Source: Fimbriimonas ginsengisoli Gsoil 348 (GTDB lineage: Bacteria; Armatimonadota; Fimbriimonadia; Fimbriimonadales; Fimbriimonadaceae). From it: a stretch of 64,000 nt of DNA. Every line of letters starts with the position of its first letter. The first letter of the stretch is position 1. This document shows positions 18,495 through 26,340 of this stretch, piece by piece. The stretch is from the NCBI GenBank assembly GCA_945881865.1, contig CAMCVK010000001.1:310001-374000 (forward strand), written 5' to 3'. The notes under the pieces are model-generated. The model made no database searches. It was not told the DNA's origin and saw only the letters and a list, made by a program, of their open reading frames with translations. Both the position numbers and the translations under genes were made by a program.

Positions 18495-19058
18495 ATGAAA
18501 AAACACCTGCTTCTCATCTCGGTGGCGTCCGCAATCGGCATTTCCGCCACCGGCCACTCCGCGCTCATCCACTTGAACCAGACTGAATTCTACGTCAACA
18601 GTTCCAACAACAATGTTCTCTATCTTGGCGGCAGTATGGTGGTGCAGCCCGGGGAACTTTTTGCCGCTCCAGTGGCGATAGAGTATGCGATAGGCGAATA
18701 TGGACGACCCTATTTTGTTCCGGACGATGAAGAACCAGTTACCGGCTATCTGATTCATTTAGGCCTCAAGAAACTTTCAGAGGGAAGCCATACCTTCGAC
18801 GTCGCAAAGGAGACAACGTATCTTGGATTTCAATGGAGCAGGCCTTTGACGACGGTCACGACGAAAACATTTCGCATATTTCCGGGAGTTCAGCGAGATG
18901 TGAGCGAAAAGGTAGATCCACGTAGTTATAGTTTTAACTCCCCCGAAGGGCAGTATGTCGATATCACCGTGACGTTCGATCCCGTGCCGGAGCCGGCGAG
19001 CATGGCCGTCCTCGGCCTTGGCGCTCTCGCCCTGCTGCGACGCAAGAAGAAAGCCTGA
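18495..19058 (+). CDS. PEP-CTERM surface protein
   Basis: Exported protein of 187 residues. A signal peptide (MKKHLLLISVASAIGISA) and a C-terminal sorting signal are both clear: PEPASMAVLGLGALALL followed by a basic RRKKKA tail. PEP-CTERM proteins are processed by an exosortase, which is not in this window. The middle is beta-rich without a recognised domain and could be an envelope or biofilm matrix protein. Base composition is lower in GC than the neighbours, with ATA and TTA codons, which may reflect relaxed selection or transfer. It is followed by repeat cluster A. Confidence 0.85.
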   Translation: MKKHLLLISVASAIGISATGHSALIHLNQTEFYVNSSNNNVLYLGGSMVVQPGELFAAPVAIEYAIGEYGRPYFVPDDEEPVTGYLIHLGLKKLSEGSHTFDVAKETTYLGFQWSRPLTTVTTKTFRIFPGVQRDVSEKVDPRSYSFNSPEGQYVDITVTFDPVPEPASMAVLGLGALALLRRKKKA

Positions 19059-19070
19059 AGCACATCTGAA

Positions 19071-19357
19071 CCCCTCTCCAATCTGTTGGAGAGGGGCAGG
19101 GGTGAGGCGAAGAGAGCCGCATGGTAGGCAATTCGTGAAATTCCTTGTTCCATCAATTGCCATCTAATTCTTTCAGCCTCATCCCGGCCCTTCTCCCCAG
19201 GGAGAAGGGTTCAGACTCGCTTCGCGTTGGAACTCGCCGAGCCCGAAGGGCTGTAGCCGACGCCTCTCTGGCGTCGCCCCCGCGAATGCCCAAGGAAGAA
19301 GGTCGGAATCACTTCCGGCTCCCTCTCCAATCTGTTGGAGAGGGGCAGGGGTGAGGC
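19071..19357. repeat. Composite palindromic repeat cluster A
   Basis: Three copies of a palindromic arm. Arm 1 is 19071-19108: CCCTCTCC and GGAGAGGG form a hairpin, followed by GGGGTGAGGC. The inverted arm 2 is 19176-19209 (GCCTCATCCC, then CTTCTCC pairing with GGAGAAG). Arm 3 is 19321-19357, same orientation as arm 1. The 67-base spacer between arms 1 and 2 holds its own partial palindrome. Between arms 2 and 3 lies a GACGCC/GGCGTC hairpin. The whole resembles a BIME/REP-type element. From 19358 to 19525 I see nothing else. Confidence 0.85.
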
Positions 19358-19525
19358 AAAAAAACGGAGAAACTCAAGCTTTCCGAGCTTGATCCAAGAC
19401 AACAGACCAGCCTAATCGGGTCTGCAGAATTGCTTTGCCCAGTTCGCTAGGCGTAGCACGCAATGGGCTGTTACGGTATGCCCGGCGCAAAATCGCACCC
19501 GGAATAGGTCACGATAAATGCGTAA

Positions 19526-20836
19526 ATGAAAACCAACTGGCAAGCCCGCGCACTGTCTCCGAACGACCTCATTCTGAAGATCAAGGACAACGGCACGGTT
19601 TTCATCCACGGTGCCGCCGCCGTTCCCATCGACCTCGTCGAATCTCTCTGCAGCCAAACGCACCTAACTAACATCACAACCTACCACGTCCACCTTGGAT
19701 GTGAGACCAAGCTCGGTACCGCGGCCTGTCCGTATATCCAGCCCATCTCCTTTTTTACTGGCGCCGACTTACGCCCCAGAATCGCCACGGGTAACTGCGA
19801 ATACGTTCCTATTTTTCTTTCCGATATCCCCAACCTTTTCTATTCGCAACAGGTCCACCTCAACGTCGCCCTCATCCAAGTTTCCCCGCCCGATGAACAC
19901 GGAATTTGCTCGCTAGGCACCAGCGTAGACTGCGCTCGCGCCGCCGTAGACACGGCCGATCTCATCCTTGCCGAGGTCAATCAGCAAATGCCGCGTACTT
20001 TTGGAAACAGCTCCATTCCGCTCTCCAAAATTGACTTCTTCACCTGCTCAGATCGCCCGATCATCGAGCACGCCCCCAAGAAGCCAACTGCCGTAGAAAC
20101 ACGAATCGGCGAAATCATCGCCGACTTAGTCACCGATCGGTCCACCCTCCAAATGGGCATCGGCGCCATCCCGGACGCGGCCCTAGCCCAGCTCAACAAC
20201 AAGCAGGACCTTGGCGTTCATACCGAAATGTTCTCGGACCAGCTCGTCACACTGTTTGAGAGCGGCGCGATCACAAACAAGTACAAATCCGTTCACCCTG
20301 GCCGAATCGCGACCAGCTTCGTGAACGGAACGAAGCGGGTGTACGACTTCGTCCACAACAATCCTCTCGTTGAGTTCCACTCATGCGACCGGACAAACGA
20401 CACAAGCCTAATCCGTAAGAATAACTCGGTAGTCGCGATTAATTCTGCCCTACAAGTTGACCTATCTGGCCAAGTCTGCGCCGATTCCTTAGGGCATTCC
20501 ATCTACTCCGGAATCGGCGGACAAATGGACTTCATCCGGGCCGCCGCGCTATCCGTTAACGGAAAAGCCATTATCGCGCTTCCATCCACGGCTGCCAAGG
20601 GCACGGTATCCCGTATAGTTAATTCCCTATCCGAAGGTGCCGGCGTGGTCACCACCCGCGGCCATGTCCACTGGCTCGTCACCGAATACGGCGCGGTTAA
20701 CCTTCACGGTAAGAGCCTACGCCAACGCGCTGAGGCTTTAATTTCGATCGCCCACCCCGACTTCCGGGCGGAACTCACCGCCCAAGTAAACGGCCTTCGG
20801 CACTTCACCATATCCGCCCCTCTGCCCGCAGACTAG
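19526..20836 (+). CDS. Acetyl-CoA hydrolase / 4-hydroxybutyrate CoA-transferase family protein
   Basis: A 436-residue enzyme of the Cat1/Cat2/AbfT CoA-transferase family, which moves CoA between acyl-CoA and a free acid such as acetate, 4-hydroxybutyrate or propionate. The family's catalytic glutamate is in GVHTEMFSD. QMGIGAIPDAALAQL precedes it, and GIGGQMDFIRAA and STAAKGTVSRIV near the C-terminus are family blocks. There is no signal peptide. The start ATG has no strong ribosome-binding site. The gene stands alone between repeat clusters A and B, and its codon use (more ATA, CTA, TTT) differs from neighbouring housekeeping genes, so acquisition is possible. Confidence 0.85.
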   Translation: MKTNWQARALSPNDLILKIKDNGTVFIHGAAAVPIDLVESLCSQTHLTNITTYHVHLGCETKLGTAACPYIQPISFFTGADLRPRIATGNCEYVPIFLSDIPNLFYSQQVHLNVALIQVSPPDEHGICSLGTSVDCARAAVDTADLILAEVNQQMPRTFGNSSIPLSKIDFFTCSDRPIIEHAPKKPTAVETRIGEIIADLVTDRSTLQMGIGAIPDAALAQLNNKQDLGVHTEMFSDQLVTLFESGAITNKYKSVHPGRIATSFVNGTKRVYDFVHNNPLVEFHSCDRTNDTSLIRKNNSVVAINSALQVDLSGQVCADSLGHSIYSGIGGQMDFIRAAALSVNGKAIIALPSTAAKGTVSRIVNSLSEGAGVVTTRGHVHWLVTEYGAVNLHGKSLRQRAEALISIAHPDFRAELTAQVNGLRHFTISAPLPAD

Positions 20837-20872
20837 GTGCCCGGCATTAACGAAAGCTTGAAAAGCCTCTGG

Positions 20873-21246
20873 CTCCCGCTCCGAGCGGAGAGGGCCGGGG
20901 TGAGGCGAAGAGAGCAGCATGGTAGGTAATTCGAACAATTCCCTGCCCCATCAATTACCATCTAATTCTTTCAGCCTCATCCCTGCCCTTCTCCCCAGGG
21001 AGAAGGGTTCAAACAAGCTTCGCGTCGAATCACCCGTAGCCCGAAGGTCTGTCGCCCACGTCTCTCTGGCGTCGCCCGATATGCCAGGCAGAAGGTCGGA
21101 ATCGCTTCCGGCTCCCTCTCCGAGCGGAGAGGGCCGGGGTGAGGCGAAGAGAGCCGCATGATAGGTAATTCGCGAACTTCTTTGTCCCATCAATTACCAT
21201 CTAATTCTTTCAGCCTCATCCCTGCCCTTCTCCCCAGGGAGAAGGG
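20873..21246. repeat. Composite palindromic repeat cluster B
   Basis: Four arms of the family seen in cluster A: 20873-20906 and 21112-21145 in one orientation (core GAGCGGAGAGGG, then CCGGGGTGAGGC), 20974-21007 and 21213-21246 in the other (GCCTCATCCCTGCCC, then a CTTCTCC/GGAGAAG hairpin). Both spacers inside the arm pairs carry AATTACCATCTAATTC, also near-identical in cluster A. The first three arms align with all of cluster A, so the CoA-transferase is flanked by roughly 280-base imperfect direct repeats. Confidence 0.85.
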
Positions 21247-21285
21247 TTCAGACGTCGCACAATGAGCTGCCCGAGGGGCCCCCAG

Positions 21286-23223
21286 TCAGAACGAAATCGT
21301 TCCCGAAACCGGACGGAAGCCGCTGATCGTTTGGATCGTCGACGTCGGTGCCACCTGGAACAGCGGGCGGTAGGCTCCGCCGTTCACTGTGAGGTAGCTC
21401 TCCACCGCGCCGTAGCCGCCAAACCCGAACGCAATGCCGAACTGCCGGCTGGCCAAGTTCACGCTCAGACTTCCGCCGTTGAACCGAACGTTTTGAACAC
21501 CCGGGAAGTTGACCGTCGTTGCCGCGTCCAGCACCGGAACGTTCAACGCGAGCGGAGCCGAAAGTGTATCGGCGGCAAGGCTCAGGTTCCCGAGCGACCA
21601 GGTTCCGTTCGCGGTGCGATCCACGATGCCGAAGCCACGAGAGTCTAGCAAGCGAACCGAGCCGTAGCGCGCCTTTCTCAACAGGAACGTGGCCTGGGTT
21701 CCCGTCAGGTCGAGGCTGCCCCAAATCTTGGCGATACCGCCGGCATTGAAGTCGCTCGAAAACCCGTGGGTATCGGTGAGCAGCCCGTACTGAAGCGGGA
21801 ACGCAACCGTATTCGCCGGTACCACCGGCACAACAGTACCGCTGAAGGGCGAGAACGCCGGTCGGGTCACGCCGTCAATGGTGCCCGGAAGGAACGCCCG
21901 AATGAAGAATCCGAGGCGAACCGTTGCCTTTCCTTTAAGGAACAGGTTTCGAACCGGGTAGTTCGGGTCGTTCGAGTTCACTGCGAGCGTTTGGTTCTCC
22001 GCTTCGAATCGATTCGCCCGGTAGCGAACAACGACCTCCGTGCTGGCACCAGGCGCGAGGTTCAGGGTCGTCGCCCCGAGCGTGCCGCCCACCGAATAGA
22101 TCGAGTAGGCAGCGGATGATGCCGGTCCGACCGAGCCAGTCAGCGGCCCGGTGCCGTTGTTCGAAATCGTGAACGTCTGGTCCGACGCGGAATCCAGCGG
22201 TCGCGTGCCGAAGTCAATCTCCGTGCGGCTGAATCCGAGCTGCGACTGGACGACGGCAAACGTCTTCGTCGTTTCGGCGGTCATGCCCTCGTCGTCGGTC
22301 ACCCGCAGCCGCACCGTCCAGGTGCCGGGCTTATTCACCACCAGCGCGGCGGCGGTTCCGTCTTGGGTGGTCACCACGCTCGTCGGATCGGTGATGATCC
22401 ACCGGGTGGCGTAGATTCCCTGCGTCGGCACGCCGTTGTCCGAGTCGCTGGATAGGCTGAACAAGCTGACGCTGGAACCGTTCGGAAAGCTATCCACGCG
22501 ATTGCCGCCAACCACCGGCCCGTCAATGCTCGCGGTCGGAGCAACGCCGGTTCGGATGTTCGCTTTCAGTTGTCCGGCCAACGTAACGTTCGCGTTCAGA
22601 CTGCTGGCCCCCGAGAATGCTTGAAACGCATCAATGGAGTAGGTCCGGGTGTTTGCATGCGTGTAGGTCGTGCCGGGAAAAGCGGGCAGGCTCAGAGTCG
22701 TTGCGCTGGTGGTCCCGTTCTGAACCGTTGTGCCAACGCCTAAGTTGAAACTTACGCCAGACGCCGTGGAAGCAGGCGATGAATTGTTCTGGATGGAGTA
22801 AGAAATCTGGTTGAAAGGTGCGTTCGTGGCACTGGAGGCTCCGACGAGGGTCCCAGAGTCGGTAAACGCGAACGGCGTTCCGGCCGCGCCGCGCACAAAA
22901 GTCTCGAGCTTCACGTTGGCTAGCCCGTACAGACTGCTCGCCGAAACGGACGCCAGCGCACTCACCACGGATCGGTAGTCAAGCTCCGAGCCCCAGAGAT
23001 CAGCACGGCTTGTCACGGAATATGGGTTCCCGGCTTGCGTCGGGCCGCTGGCAGAAAAGCCGGTTTGAACGTAAGGCGCGGGAGCCAGCACGCTGCTGAG
23101 TCCACCATTCAGCGACTTCTCGTGCGAGATCGTAATGCGATAGATCACCGGCGGAGCCTGCGCCGTCGAGAGCGCGGACAGGGTGCCAACGAGCAAAGAA
23201 GCGAAAAGCAGACGGTGACGCAT
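21286..23223 (-). CDS. Secreted multidomain protein with Ig/PKD-like and choice-of-anchor D domains
   Basis: Exported protein of 645 residues with a signal peptide (RHRLLFASLLVGTLSALSTAQA). The first 230 residues are Ser/Thr/Ala-rich beta structure. A PKD/Ig-like domain follows (near 235-340; TWTVRLRVTDDEGMTAET). Then comes a choice-of-anchor D-type domain (IDFGTRPLDSASDQTFTISN; NSNDPNYPV) and a C-terminal beta-rich region without a recognised domain. I see no sorting signal. Two ATGs are adjacent (23226 and 23223); GGAA lies about seven bases before the second. Likely a surface or extracellular structural protein. It stands alone, with repeat cluster B after its stop. Confidence 0.75.
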   Translation of the reverse strand: MRHRLLFASLLVGTLSALSTAQAPPVIYRITISHEKSLNGGLSSVLAPAPYVQTGFSASGPTQAGNPYSVTSRADLWGSELDYRSVVSALASVSASSLYGLANVKLETFVRGAAGTPFAFTDSGTLVGASSATNAPFNQISYSIQNNSSPASTASGVSFNLGVGTTVQNGTTSATTLSLPAFPGTTYTHANTRTYSIDAFQAFSGASSLNANVTLAGQLKANIRTGVAPTASIDGPVVGGNRVDSFPNGSSVSLFSLSSDSDNGVPTQGIYATRWIITDPTSVVTTQDGTAAALVVNKPGTWTVRLRVTDDEGMTAETTKTFAVVQSQLGFSRTEIDFGTRPLDSASDQTFTISNNGTGPLTGSVGPASSAAYSIYSVGGTLGATTLNLAPGASTEVVVRYRANRFEAENQTLAVNSNDPNYPVRNLFLKGKATVRLGFFIRAFLPGTIDGVTRPAFSPFSGTVVPVVPANTVAFPLQYGLLTDTHGFSSDFNAGGIAKIWGSLDLTGTQATFLLRKARYGSVRLLDSRGFGIVDRTANGTWSLGNLSLAADTLSAPLALNVPVLDAATTVNFPGVQNVRFNGGSLSVNLASRQFGIAFGFGGYGAVESYLTVNGGAYRPLFQVAPTSTIQTISGFRPVSGTISF

Positions 23224-23339
23224 CATATTTTCCAAAATCAAGAAACTCTGAATTCGAACATGATATCCGGACGAAGGAGCTTTTTTGGCTTCTTCTCTGT
23301 TTCTTAACAATTCCGATTGTGCACACGGCTCCGTTCGAG

Positions 23340-23951
23340 CTAAGGGTGCTCCAAGAAGATGCCTTCCTCTCCCATCTGCCGAACCCGCGCGTACTGACTG
23401 CACGCCACCGTGTGGTCATTGACCAGTCCAATCGCCTGGATCATCGCGTAAACGATCGTACTGCCCACGAAAGAAAAACCACGCTTTTTGAGGTCAGCGC
23501 TCATCCGGTCGGAAAGCTCGGTTCGAACTGGCGAATGCACCCCGACGCCTCGCTCGTGCTGGATGGGTCGGCCATCGACCCAATTCCAAAGGTACTCCCC
23601 GAACGTCCCAAACTCCTGCTGAACTTCCAAAAACGCGCGGGCATTTTGGATGGCGGAGTTCACCTTTGCGCGGTTTCGAATAATGCCCGGATCGGCGAGC
23701 AGCCGATCAATATCCGCCTGTCCGTACGCCGCCACTCGAACCGGGTCGAACCCTTCGAAGGCCGCCCGATAGCCTTCGCGCCGCTTCAAAATGGTAAGCC
23801 AACTGAGTCCGGCCTGCGCACCGTCCAAAACGAGATCTTCAAAAAGCCGACGCTCGCCGCGCTTGGGCACACCCCATTCGGCATCGTGATAGGCGACTTC
23901 TAGCGGATGCTTCGCCCAACCGCAAGTCGCGGGAATTTCATCGGATTTCAA
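23340..23951 (-). CDS. tag: DNA-3-methyladenine glycosylase I
   Basis: Base-excision repair enzyme removing 3-methyladenine; 203 residues (E. coli Tag 187). The zinc ligands of the family are all visible: Cys10 in ATCGWA, His22 in AYHDAEWG, and His and Cys in VNDHTVACSQ near the end. GAQAGLSWLTILKRR, the substrate pocket region, is conserved. No ATG is available; the best start is TTG at 23951, which overlaps the ilvA stop by 14 bases, so the gene is read with ilvA. A longer open frame to 24041 lies within ilvA and lacks similarity. Confidence 0.92.
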   Translation of the reverse strand: MKSDEIPATCGWAKHPLEVAYHDAEWGVPKRGERRLFEDLVLDGAQAGLSWLTILKRREGYRAAFEGFDPVRVAAYGQADIDRLLADPGIIRNRAKVNSAIQNARAFLEVQQEFGTFGEYLWNWVDGRPIQHERGVGVHSPVRTELSDRMSADLKKRGFSFVGSTIVYAMIQAIGLVNDHTVACSQYARVRQMGEEGIFLEHP

Positions 23952-25089
23952 AATCGGCCTCCACCAGCGCCCGACGCACTTCGGCGATGTGCGTGTGGTC
24001 GCGCGTTTCGATAATGCAGTCGACCTCGACCTTGGAAACATCCGGACTAGCGAACGCCCGTTCGTGCACGATCTGCTTCACGCTTGCGCCAACGCGCGCC
24101 AAAAGATCGGCAAACACGGCCAAGCCCCCGGGCCGGTCGGAGATCACGCAGCGGAACCGCGCCAGACGGCCGTCGGCCACCAATCCATGCTCGATGACCC
24201 GCCCCAAAACCGCCGGGTCGATGTTTCCGCCACACAGCACGAGCACGACATTTCGCCCCTTAAGATGCGGCAAACGACCCGAGAGCAGCGCCGCCAGCGC
24301 CGAGGCTCCGCCACCTTCAACGACGCCTTTCTCTAGCTCCAGCAAGCGAAGAATCGCCAAAGCGATGTGCTTCTCACTCACCTGAATCGTCCGATCCACG
24401 ACGGTTTGGGCGAGGGCAAAAGCGTTCGGCCCAACCCGCGGCACGCTTAGGCCGTCGGCCAGCGACGGAACGATCGGGCAGAGCACCGGCTCTCCTTTCT
24501 CCAAAGCAGCCGAGAACGTCGCACAGTTCTCTGGCTCCACACCGATGATTTCAACCTGAGGACGAAGCGTCTTGACCGCCTGGCCAATCCCGGCAATCAA
24601 TCCTGCACCGCCAATCGGAACGATCACGGCCTCGGCGTCGGAAACCTGTTCCAGAATCTCCAGCCCAACCGTCCCCTGTCCGGCCATCACGTCTCGGCCG
24701 TCGAAGCCGTGAACGTAGATCATCCCGTGTTCGGTCACAAATCGGTCTGCCAGTTCCTTTGCCTCGCCGATATCATCGCCGAAAAGCTCCACCGTCGCGC
24801 CAAAAGCCCGGCAGCGAGCCTGCTTCACCAACGGTGCAAATCGCGGCATGACGACCGTTACCGGGATGCCGAGGTCCCGCCCGTGGAACGCCAGCGCCAA
24901 GGCATGGTTCCCAGCCGAAGCCGCCACGACGCCCCGCGCGCGCTCGGCATCAGACAGCAACAGCAGCGCATTTCGCGCTCCGCGCTCCTTGAAGCTTCCG
25001 GTTCGCTGGAGGTACTCGGACTTCGCGAAAACCCGCGATCCGGTGAGCTCAGATAGTGCCGCAGATTCTCGACAGGGCGTAAGAAGCAC
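23938..25089 (-). CDS. ilvA: Threonine dehydratase with ACT domain
   Basis: PLP enzyme deaminating threonine to 2-oxobutyrate. The PLP lysine lies in RTGSFKERGARNA. The phosphate-binding loop is seen as IGGAGLIAGI, and CGGNIDP is conserved. The last 75 residues form an ACT-type domain (FRCVISDRPGGLAVFADLL), typical of the short, often catabolic/feedback form. The first canonical start is GTG at 25089, yet the frame upstream to 25161 encodes FDQILAARERIASG, which matches the expected N-terminus. The only upstream start candidates there are ATT (25161) or ATC. The true start is therefore uncertain. It is coupled to tag. Confidence 0.92.
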   Translation of the reverse strand: MLLTPCRESAALSELTGSRVFAKSEYLQRTGSFKERGARNALLLLSDAERARGVVAASAGNHALALAFHGRDLGIPVTVVMPRFAPLVKQARCRAFGATVELFGDDIGEAKELADRFVTEHGMIYVHGFDGRDVMAGQGTVGLEILEQVSDAEAVIVPIGGAGLIAGIGQAVKTLRPQVEIIGVEPENCATFSAALEKGEPVLCPIVPSLADGLSVPRVGPNAFALAQTVVDRTIQVSEKHIALAILRLLELEKGVVEGGGASALAALLSGRLPHLKGRNVVLVLCGGNIDPAVLGRVIEHGLVADGRLARFRCVISDRPGGLAVFADLLARVGASVKQIVHERAFASPDVSKVEVDCIIETRDHTHIAEVRRALVEADFEIR

Positions 25090-25293
25090 CCCGGAGGCAA
25101 TTCGCTCCCGGGCGGCGAGAATCTGGTCGAAGGTCGGTTCAAGGGTTGCGATTCTGGAAATCTACCCGCCCGAGAACCAAGTTGGAAAAAATTCATCCCA
25201 ATATTTCTTTGGACCGGGAACTTGCCGGGAGCCGCCGGGCTTAATAACACTCGTACGGGACAGCAATGCCCCGAAAAGTTTGCGAGAAATCCC

Positions 25294-25848
25294 ATGAACA
25301 AGAAAATGATCTCGGGCGGCGTCGCCCTCGGCGTGCTCGTCGTATCGGCCTTCGCTTTCGGCGGTTCCAAGTCTGGCCTCAAGGCTGGCGAGAACGTCAC
25401 CCCGTTCCACCCGAAGCACATTAGCGGACCGCTCGCCGGCACCGACAAGTGCTTCCCGTGCACGTTCCAGGCTCGCCCGCAGGTCCAGGTTTGGATCAAC
25501 GGCGACGATGCTAAGAACGTAGATGCCATCACGAAGAACCTCCAGGCTCAGATCGTGAAGAACAAGAAGAGCGAGTTCAAGGCTCTCGTGGTCATCCTCG
25601 GCGACGAGAAGAACAGCAAGGCCTACATGGACTGGGCAAAGGCAACCAGCAGCAAGGACGTTTCCATCGCCGTTCTTCCTAAGAACGACGAAGCCGTCTC
25701 GGCATACAAGATCAACACCGCCGCCGACGTCAAGAACACCGTCGTCGTCTACAAGGACTGGAAGGTTGCCACGAGCTTCGTGAACCTGAAGGGCGACAGC
25801 AAGGGCCTCGGCCAGCTCGACACTGCGATTGCCGGCCTCATCAAATAA
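25294..25848 (+). CDS. Exported thioredoxin-fold-like protein with CFPC motif
   Basis: A 184-residue protein with an N-terminal signal peptide (MISGGVALGVLVVSAFAFGG). The mature part carries CFPC at residues 53-56, followed by a beta-alpha pattern (VQVWINGDD; FKALVVILGDEKN; DVKNTVVVYKDWKVA) that recalls thioredoxin/peroxiredoxin folds, though the CxxC context is not classical WCGPC. Codon choice is strongly biased (AAG for Lys, GTC/GTT for Val, AAC for Asn), much more than in neighbours, indicating high expression. The ATG at 25294 is chosen because the signal peptide begins there. A strong terminator follows. Its redox role is inferred. Confidence 0.65.
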   Translation: MNKKMISGGVALGVLVVSAFAFGGSKSGLKAGENVTPFHPKHISGPLAGTDKCFPCTFQARPQVQVWINGDDAKNVDAITKNLQAQIVKNKKSEFKALVVILGDEKNSKAYMDWAKATSSKDVSIAVLPKNDEAVSAYKINTAADVKNTVVVYKDWKVATSFVNLKGDSKGLGQLDTAIAGLIK

Positions 25849-25869
25849 GGCTAGCTAAGCATCTCGATT

Positions 25870-25908
25870 CCGCCCGGTTGCCGTTCTGGCACCGGGCGGT
25901 TTCTGTTT
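25870..25908 (+). terminator. Rho-independent terminator after the CFPC protein
   Basis: CCGCCCGGT (25870-25878) pairs with ACCGGGCGG (25891-25899), and the stem continues inward with GCC/GGC; TTTCTGTTT follows. It lies 21 bases after the stop codon. Confidence 0.88.
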
Positions 25909-25926
25909 AGGGCATGATGGACGGGA

Positions 25927-26256
25927 ATGCGCCTTCGCTTTCTTCCACCATTTCGGATTGGGATACTCATCGCCCTGGCGTGCCTGATGCCACTGCCATT
26001 CTTAGGTGTGGCCAGCCGACTGATGGAGTTGCTTATCGCCGCCGCCGGGCTCAGCTTGGTGGTTGCCGTCGTACTGGGCGTTCGCCCGGTCGACCGGTTC
26101 AGCCTTGATGAGTTGCGGCGGACCCACGAGCGAGAAGAGCTGCGGATCCTGGAGGAAGAGCTTCCACCGGCCGGGCCGATGGTCACTTGCGTGCGGTGCG
26201 GTAACGTTTACGATTCCCGCATCCCGGTCTGTCCCGAGTGCCGTCATCCCGCGTAA
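25927..26256 (+). CDS. Small membrane protein with C-terminal zinc ribbon
   Basis: A 109-residue protein of unknown function. Two hydrophobic segments (about 10-28 and 32-52) form a membrane hairpin. A charged helix (DELRRTHEREELRILEEEL) then leads to a rubredoxin-like zinc ribbon with C88, C91, C102 and C105. The ribbon would face the cytoplasm if both ends do. The start ATG has no strong ribosome-binding site. It sits between the terminator of the CFPC gene and the cytochrome gene, 84 bases from the latter. Confidence 0.7.
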   Translation: MRLRFLPPFRIGILIALACLMPLPFLGVASRLMELLIAAAGLSLVVAVVLGVRPVDRFSLDELRRTHEREELRILEEELPPAGPMVTCVRCGNVYDSRIPVCPECRHPA

Positions 26257-26340
26257 GGTTTCAGCGGCAAGGGACTAAACAAAATCGGACGTAATTCGCG
26301 CGGCTCCAAACGTCAAACATGCGTAGACTAAAAGGCGACG

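Noticed and set aside
19145-19354. Short open frames within the repeat clusters
   Set aside because: They follow the repeat sequence, appear on both strands and lack ribosome-binding sites.
19071-21246. Possible CRISPR array
   Set aside because: Arms alternate in orientation, spacers are conserved instead of unique, and spacing is irregular; this fits palindromic interspersed elements.
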